This document shows, one piece after another, positions 7,416 through 10,397 of a stretch of DNA of 10,397 bases. Source of the DNA: Deltaproteobacteria bacterium UBA3076 (lineage in GTDB: Bacteria > Desulfobacterota > Dissulfuribacteria > Dissulfuribacterales > UBA3076); contig DFBQ01000032.1 in the NCBI GenBank assembly GCA_002367355.1, forward strand, positions 1-10,397, written 5' to 3'. The position numbers were made by a program, and so were the translations under genes. Each line of letters starts with the position of its first letter. The first letter of the stretch is position 1. The notes under the pieces are model-generated. The model searched no databases, was not told where the DNA came from, and saw only the letters and a program-made list of their open reading frames with translations.

Positions 7416-7477
7416 TTTCAAATTTATGAACAATAATATTATCTGTGTATATCTGCGAAAATCTGTGTCCTATTTAA
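7416..7477. repeat. Dispersed 60-bp repeat, copy B
   Basis: Second copy of the element at 5709-5768, same orientation, intergenic, 46 nt after the ATPase remnant. Here it lacks the left arm of the copy-A hairpin. The two copies enclose ricT and the remnant, so recombination between them could delete that segment. Confidence 0.9.
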
Positions 7478-7520
7478 CTTCGTGGTAAAAAAACATGATC
7501 AGAAACCCCAAATTTGATCG

Positions 7521-7538
7521 CTCAAAGCATAGCCGACA
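7521..7538 (-). promoter_or_regulatory. Weak fourth dyad box (degenerate)
   Basis: Plus strand CTCAAAGCATAGCCGACA matches the reverse-oriented box at 7665-7682 at 11 of 18 positions, mainly the CCGACA half. It sits 2 nt before the box at 7541 and creates a CGACA-GG-TGTCG palindrome at the junction. It may be a half-site or chance. Confidence 0.3.
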
Positions 7539-7540
7539 GG

Positions 7541-7558
7541 TGTCGAAAAATTTAACAG
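7541..7558 (+). promoter_or_regulatory. Dyad box 1, candidate PrsR upstream activating site
   Basis: TGTCGAAAAATTTAACAG. It matches the box at 7809-7826 at 15 of 18 positions, and both have the form TGTC-N10-ACAG with an A-rich then T-rich core. Its centre is about 364 nt upstream of the predicted transcription start. Assignment to PrsR is inference from context. Confidence 0.55.
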
Positions 7559-7664
7559 TAAATGATCGTGTCGCGCTAACCTCCTGATTCCTTCACGATA
7601 AATTTGAAGCCTCTTCTATTATTTCCTATCTTCAACCCGGCGACAATGCCCGGTTTTCAAAAAA

Positions 7665-7682
7665 CTGTAAAGAATTCCGACA
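7665..7682 (-). promoter_or_regulatory. Dyad box 2 (reverse orientation), candidate PrsR site
   Basis: The minus strand reads TGTCGGAATTCTTTACAG, matching the box at 7809-7826 at 14 of 18 positions with both TGTC and ACAG ends intact. Its core GGAATTC is nearly palindromic. It lies about 240 nt upstream of the predicted start. Confidence 0.6.
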
Positions 7683-7689
7683 CCATTTT

Positions 7690-7724
7690 GGGGCGGATTT
7701 TTCTGTGAAAATCTGCTCCGTTTT
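7690..7724 (+). terminator. Terminator-like hairpin upstream of the PEP-CTERM gene
   Basis: Arms 7690-7701 (GGGGCGGATTTT) and 7708-7719 (AAAATCTGCTCC) form a continuous 12-bp stem counting two G-U pairs, with a 6-nt loop. It is followed by G and then four T. It could stop read-through from the left; the short T-tract makes it moderate. Confidence 0.45.
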
Positions 7725-7808
7725 CTGGGTGGTGAGTATTTATCCATAATTACAGTGGGTTAAGTAATTTTTGAAGTGAGTGAGGGATGCTTTGTTGGTG
7801 CTCAAAGG

Positions 7809-7826
7809 TGTCAGAAAATTTTACAG
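7809..7826 (+). promoter_or_regulatory. Dyad box 3, candidate PrsR upstream activating site
   Basis: TGTCAGAAAATTTTACAG. Its centre is about 96 nt upstream of the predicted sigma-54 transcription start, the usual distance for an enhancer-binding-protein site. Confidence 0.6.
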
Positions 7827-7887
7827 GGATGGAAAAAGTGATGGAGTGTATTTTGAAAATATCTGGAAGTTCAGTGGGTTAGAGACG

Positions 7888-7903
7888 TGGCATTATTTTT
7901 GCT
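7888..7903 (+). promoter_or_regulatory. Sigma-54 (RpoN) -24/-12 promoter of the PEP-CTERM gene
   Basis: TGGCATTATTTTTGCT. It has GG at 7889-7890 and GC at 7901-7902 with exactly 10 nt between, and matches the consensus TGGCAYR-N4-TTGCW except at the R position. The predicted start is near 7914, giving a leader of about 64 nt. The neighbouring regulator has the GAFTGA loop that contacts sigma-54, which supports the call. Confidence 0.8.
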
Positions 7904-7952
7904 TTATTTATGAAATAAGGGAGACTTTGGAGATAATTACTTGTAAAAACTT

Positions 7953-7970
7953 GGAGGGGGAGAAGGGGGA
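7953..7970 (+). promoter_or_regulatory. Purine-rich ribosome-binding site of the PEP-CTERM gene
   Basis: GGAGGGGGAGAAGGGGGA ends 7 nt before the ATG at 7978. It decides this start over the longer open frame beginning at 7780, because the next codons encode a textbook signal peptide. Confidence 0.8.
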
Positions 7971-7977
7971 AATTGAA

Positions 7978-8688
7978 ATGAAAAAGTTGGCCTTATTGAT
8001 GCTTGGCATGGTTCTGGTGTGTGCTGTAGGTTCAAATGCCTACGCCCTCCCGTTCACATTCTCGGGTTCCGATAATGGCGGAACAGGCTCCGCAACAATG
8101 GATATTTCTTTATCTGGTACCACCGTTACAGCAGTCCTAAATAATACTTCCCCGACAACTATTGACGGCGGATCCGACGTCAATGCACCAGGCATCACGG
8201 CATTTGGTTTTGACCTTGATCCAGACAACAATATGAATTTGCTTTCTTGGGAGCTAACGGCTTACGACGTCAATGGTCCCAATTCGGGCAGCTCAGTAAC
8301 TATCGGTGGAAGTGGGATTAAAGGAGGGTATTGGGAACTAACCATAGATGGTAATACCGACGGTATTAAAATAGATTACGTACCCAATACAGAAAAAGGT
8401 GTTAAGGGGGCACTTTACAACCCGGACATAGTATCAGGCGAAGGTGCCTTGCCGAACTTTTACACTCAAGCAATTCTAACGATGATTTTCGACGTTGCTC
8501 CAAGCTTAAACATTGCTGATATGTATAGCCCTTTTGTGAAAATGCAAAATGTCGGAATAGATGGCGAGGGAAGTCTCAAGTTGCCGGGGACACCAGTCCC
8601 TGAACCCGCCACCATCCTGCTCATAGGCACCGGTCTCCTTGGCATGATCGCCTTTGGCCGCAAGCCGGTTGTGAATAAAAAGGCTTAA
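7978..8688 (+). CDS. PEP-CTERM sorting-domain protein, exported
   Basis: This 236-residue protein is predicted to be secreted and then handled by an exosortase, which recognises the C-terminal tripartite signal. Residues 1-23 form a signal peptide (MKK, a hydrophobic core, then cleavage near NAYA-LPF). Residues 24-203 are a Gly/Ser/Thr/Asn/Asp-rich, Cys-free domain with probable beta structure. It resembles other PEP-CTERM surface proteins (TVTAVLNNTSPTTIDGG, ITAFGFDLDPD) but has no assigned enzymatic function. The C-terminus has the PEP motif (VPEPA, 207-211), a transmembrane stretch ILLIGTGLLGMIAFG (213-227) and a basic end RKPVVNKK. Such proteins are associated with exopolysaccharide or biofilm matrix in known hosts. 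It is preceded by a sigma-54 promoter and dyad boxes and followed by a terminator, so it appears monocistronic. No exosortase gene lies in the window. Confidence 0.93.
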   Translation: MKKLALLMLGMVLVCAVGSNAYALPFTFSGSDNGGTGSATMDISLSGTTVTAVLNNTSPTTIDGGSDVNAPGITAFGFDLDPDNNMNLLSWELTAYDVNGPNSGSSVTIGGSGIKGGYWELTIDGNTDGIKIDYVPNTEKGVKGALYNPDIVSGEGALPNFYTQAILTMIFDVAPSLNIADMYSPFVKMQNVGIDGEGSLKLPGTPVPEPATILLIGTGLLGMIAFGRKPVVNKKA

Positions 8689-8720
8689 CAGCATAATCAC
8701 GACATAACAATATATCCCGC

Positions 8721-8767
8721 AAAATCCCCCCGGTTGATTTCCCTTGGTTATTCCGGGGGATTTTTTT
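8721..8767 (+). terminator. Intrinsic terminator of the PEP-CTERM gene, possibly bidirectional
   Basis: The stem is formed by AAAATCCCCCCGG (8721-8733) and CCGGGGGATTTT (8753-8764) with one bulged C and a 19-nt loop; seven T (8761-8767) end it. In the opposite direction the stem is followed by TTTT, so it may also stop prsR transcription. Confidence 0.85.
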
Positions 8768-8770
8768 GCC

Positions 8771-8800
8771 TTTTGCAGCAGGCACAGTCCCTGCGCAAAA
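8771..8800. repeat. Second hairpin in the convergent intergenic gap
   Basis: Arms TTTTGCAGCAGG (8771-8782) and CCTGCGCAAAA (8790-8800) pair over 11 bp with one bulged A and a 7-nt loop. There is no T-tract on either side. It lies between the PEP-CTERM terminator and the end of prsR and may help terminate or protect the prsR mRNA. Confidence 0.5.
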
Positions 8801-8859
8801 TCCGGCAGCAGGGATTCCCCTATATTGCCATCGCACAAAATCTCCTTTTCGTTCAGGCA

Positions 8860-10224
8860 CTATGGACTTATCCCATGCCTTTTAAGGAGGACATGCAGGG
8901 TGGGCCGGCTGGTCTCGAGCAGTCTGGCTGCCTGGCTGATGTTGTTGCCGGTCAGTGCCAAGGCCCTGCGGATAGTATTGATCTCCGCTGCTTCACGAGC
9001 CTCTTTCAGGGTGGGCAGTTTTTGTTCCTCCTGCTCTAAAGTAGCGTCTTCCAGCCCCAGGTCGGCGGGGTCAATGACTCGGCCGGTTGTAGTACTCAGG
9101 GCACGGCGGATGCGATTTTGGAGTTCCCTGACATTGCCGGGCCATGTATGTGCCATCAGAGCGGCGATAGCTGCCAGCGAAAGTGTTAACTGCCCCCGCT
9201 GCAGTTTTTGAGTCTCTTCCTGAATAAAGTGATGGGCCAGGAGCAGGATATCTTCACCTCTTTTCTTCAAACCTGGGATCCATAAAGGAACGACGTTCAG
9301 GCGATAGAATAGGTCTTCGCGGAAGCTTCCCCGTTTAACTGCATCCTCCAAATTGACGTTGGTGGCTGCAATGATGCGGACATCCAATGTGATTGTCTTT
9401 GTTCCCCCCAACCGTTCGACAGTATTCTCCTGGAGAAATCGTAATATTTTCACCTGGAGGGCCAGGGGCAGCTCACTGATCTCGTCTAAAAAGACCGTCC
9501 CCTTGTTAGCATGCTCAAATCTGCCGACCTTACGACCTATGGCCCCGGTAAATGCGCCACTTTCGTGGCCGAAAAGCTCACTTTCGAGCAGATTTTCAGG
9601 AATCGCCCCGCAGTTAATGATCACCAGGGGCTTTTGGGCCCTTTGGCTCAGGCTATGGATGGCCCGGGCTGCCATCTCCTTGCCTGTACCGCTGTCTCCG
9701 GCTATGAGGACCGGGTAATCGGTTTCACTCACCTGTCTGATGCGCTCAAATAGCTTGCCCATGCCTGGGGAAATACCGAGCATGCCGCAGAAAGAACCGG
9801 TTTGACTAGTTTGATTCTGCAGCCTTCGGTTGGCCTCTTCCAGCTCATGGATTTTGAAGGTGCGTGAAAGGATAATATTTAATATTTTTAAATCGATTGG
9901 TTTGGCGCAAAAATCAGCCGCCCCCAGGGCAATGGCCTGGACGGCATTTTCCACTTCGGCATTGCCGGTGATGACTATCACCTTTGTATAAGGGGCAAAA
10001 GAAGATATCTCTTCCAGGAGCTTAAAACCCTGCCGGGGCGTGTCTGGGTGTGGCGGTAGGCCTAGATCCAGGGTAACTACAGGGAAGGCGCCAGATGCCA
10101 GCAGTTGTCTGGCCTCATCAACTTCAGAGGCAATGGTTATTTCATATTCCTTTCCAATGCCCCACTTAAGCTGCTTGGCTACGGAGATCTCGTCTTCAAT
10201 AACTAAAAGCTTTTTTTTATTCAT
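8860..10224 (-). CDS. prsR: PEP-CTERM-box response regulator, sigma-54 activator (PrsR)
   Basis: This 454-residue NtrC-type response regulator is predicted to activate sigma-54 promoters of PEP-CTERM genes after phosphorylation by a PrsK-type kinase. The receiver domain (1-125) has Glu10/Asp11, phospho-acceptor Asp53 in VVTLDLGLPP, Thr86 and Lys109. The long insertion LGLPPHPDTPRQGF and the TKVIVITGN and HELEEANRRL stretches are typical of the PrsR (TIGR02915-type) family rather than generic AtoC. The AAA+ domain (about 145-380) has Walker A GDSGTGKE (176-183), the sigma-54 contact loop GAFTGA (223-228) and Walker B VFLDEI (244-249). A Fis-type helix-turn-helix ends the protein (about 425-450, NNISQAARLLETSRPTLHVLLKRHG). 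The ATG at 10222-10224 has no Shine-Dalgarno. The gene converges on the PEP-CTERM gene; prsK, often adjacent, would be beyond the right edge. No inactivating change is seen. Confidence 0.92.
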   Translation of the reverse strand: MNKKKLLVIEDEISVAKQLKWGIGKEYEITIASEVDEARQLLASGAFPVVTLDLGLPPHPDTPRQGFKLLEEISSFAPYTKVIVITGNAEVENAVQAIALGAADFCAKPIDLKILNIILSRTFKIHELEEANRRLQNQTSQTGSFCGMLGISPGMGKLFERIRQVSETDYPVLIAGDSGTGKEMAARAIHSLSQRAQKPLVIINCGAIPENLLESELFGHESGAFTGAIGRKVGRFEHANKGTVFLDEISELPLALQVKILRFLQENTVERLGGTKTITLDVRIIAATNVNLEDAVKRGSFREDLFYRLNVVPLWIPGLKKRGEDILLLAHHFIQEETQKLQRGQLTLSLAAIAALMAHTWPGNVRELQNRIRRALSTTTGRVIDPADLGLEDATLEQEEQKLPTLKEAREAAEINTIRRALALTGNNISQAARLLETSRPTLHVLLKRHGISP

Positions 10225-10250
10225 TGTTAAAACAATTTGTTAAAACAAAT
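10224..10250. repeat. Tandem TTGTTAAAACAA repeat at the prsR start
   Basis: Two copies of the 12-nt TTGTTAAAACAA (10224-10235 and 10237-10248), offset by 13 nt and each nearly palindromic. They abut the prsR start codon and could be an operator or promoter element; no factor can be assigned. Confidence 0.5.
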
Positions 10251-10337
10251 TTGGGTAACTTCTCAATAAGTTGGGGTAGATTACATTTTGCGACTATTCA
10301 CTGGTACCCAGACTTATTGAGAAATTACAAATTTGGG
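10245..10337. mobile_element. MITE-like element with terminal inverted repeats and flanking direct repeats
   Basis: A 71-bp unit (10256-10326) is flanked by perfect 11-bp direct repeats ACAAATTTGGG (10245-10255 and 10327-10337). Its ends are inverted repeats of about 22 bp with three mismatches. The perfect core is TTCTCAATAAGT (10260-10271) against ACTTATTGAGAA (10312-10323). It has no coding capacity. The architecture fits a miniature transposable element with target duplication; a regulatory hairpin upstream of prsR is the alternative. Confidence 0.5.
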
Positions 10338-10397
10338 AATTGAGGAATTGAGGGATTTGAATCAATAAATACCTTCAAATCCCTCAATTCCTCAATT
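10338..10397. repeat. Perfect 24-bp inverted repeat at the right edge
   Basis: Arms 10338-10361 and 10374-10397 are exact reverse complements around a 12-nt loop. Each arm contains AATTGAGG-type 8-bp units in tandem, resembling in style the octamer arrays elsewhere in the window. The window ends at the arm, so the element may extend further. Confidence 0.9.

Larger units (their letters stand above)
7370..7977. other. 608-nt intergenic region: repeat copy, dyad boxes, hairpin and promoter, no gene
   Basis: No convincing coding sequence on either strand. An open frame from 7780 runs into the PEP-CTERM gene, but its first 66 codons precede the signal peptide and overlap regulatory elements. The region holds repeat copy B, three clear dyad boxes plus one weak one, a terminator-like hairpin and a sigma-54-type promoter, each listed separately. 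Confidence 0.75.

Noticed and set aside
7753..7881. Direct repeat CAGTGGGTTA at 7753-7762 and 7872-7881
   Set aside because: Only 10 bp, no symmetry and no third copy; could be chance, so not called as a regulatory site.
7780..7977. N-terminal extension of the PEP-CTERM open frame by 66 codons
   Set aside because: A strong ribosome-binding site and signal peptide start at 7978; the extension overlaps the dyad box and the sigma-54 promoter and has no ribosome-binding site.

Overview
The window looks like a chromosomal segment of an anaerobic, diderm bacterium, most likely a member of the Desulfobacterota (former Deltaproteobacteria) or a neighbouring lineage. This is inferred from four things: a ricT-metG pair, SelB-dependent selenocysteine insertion, a fused MetF/MetV-type methylenetetrahydrofolate reductase as found in Wood-Ljungdahl organisms, and a PEP-CTERM protein with its sigma-54 response regulator. 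No rRNA, tRNA, CRISPR array or complete transposase was seen.

Left block (1-6945, all minus strand, read right to left): ricT (PSP1 family), metG (methionyl-tRNA synthetase), selB (selenocysteine-specific elongation factor), then a 548-residue MetF-like protein with a Cys-rich MetV-type C-terminal domain. metG and selB are 3 nt apart; the other gaps (108 and 89 nt) hold repeats. Simple repeats lie at gene ends throughout this block. A 60-bp dispersed repeat supplies the ricT stop codon, heptamer arrays supply the selB stop codon, and octamer arrays supply the stop codon and part of the N-terminus of the MetF-like protein. A further array of four perfect 8-bp units sits in frame inside selB.

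Middle block (6946-7977): no intact gene. It holds a plus-strand remnant of an AAA_14/DUF4143-type ATPase, a second copy of the 60-bp repeat, a terminator-like hairpin, and the regulatory region of the PEP-CTERM gene. That region has three (perhaps four) 18-bp dyad boxes of the form TGTC-N10-ACAG and a -24/-12 promoter with exact GG-N10-GC spacing.

Right block (7978-10397): a 236-residue PEP-CTERM protein (plus strand) converges on a PrsR-type PEP-CTERM-box response regulator (minus strand), with a terminator hairpin between them. Upstream of prsR are a 71-bp MITE-like element with terminal inverted repeats and 11-bp flanking direct repeats, and a perfect 24-bp inverted repeat that reaches the window edge. 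The most coherent reading is a local regulatory circuit: PrsR with RNA polymerase-sigma54 activates the neighbouring PEP-CTERM gene through the dyad boxes. Exosortase, the PrsK kinase and RpoN must lie elsewhere.
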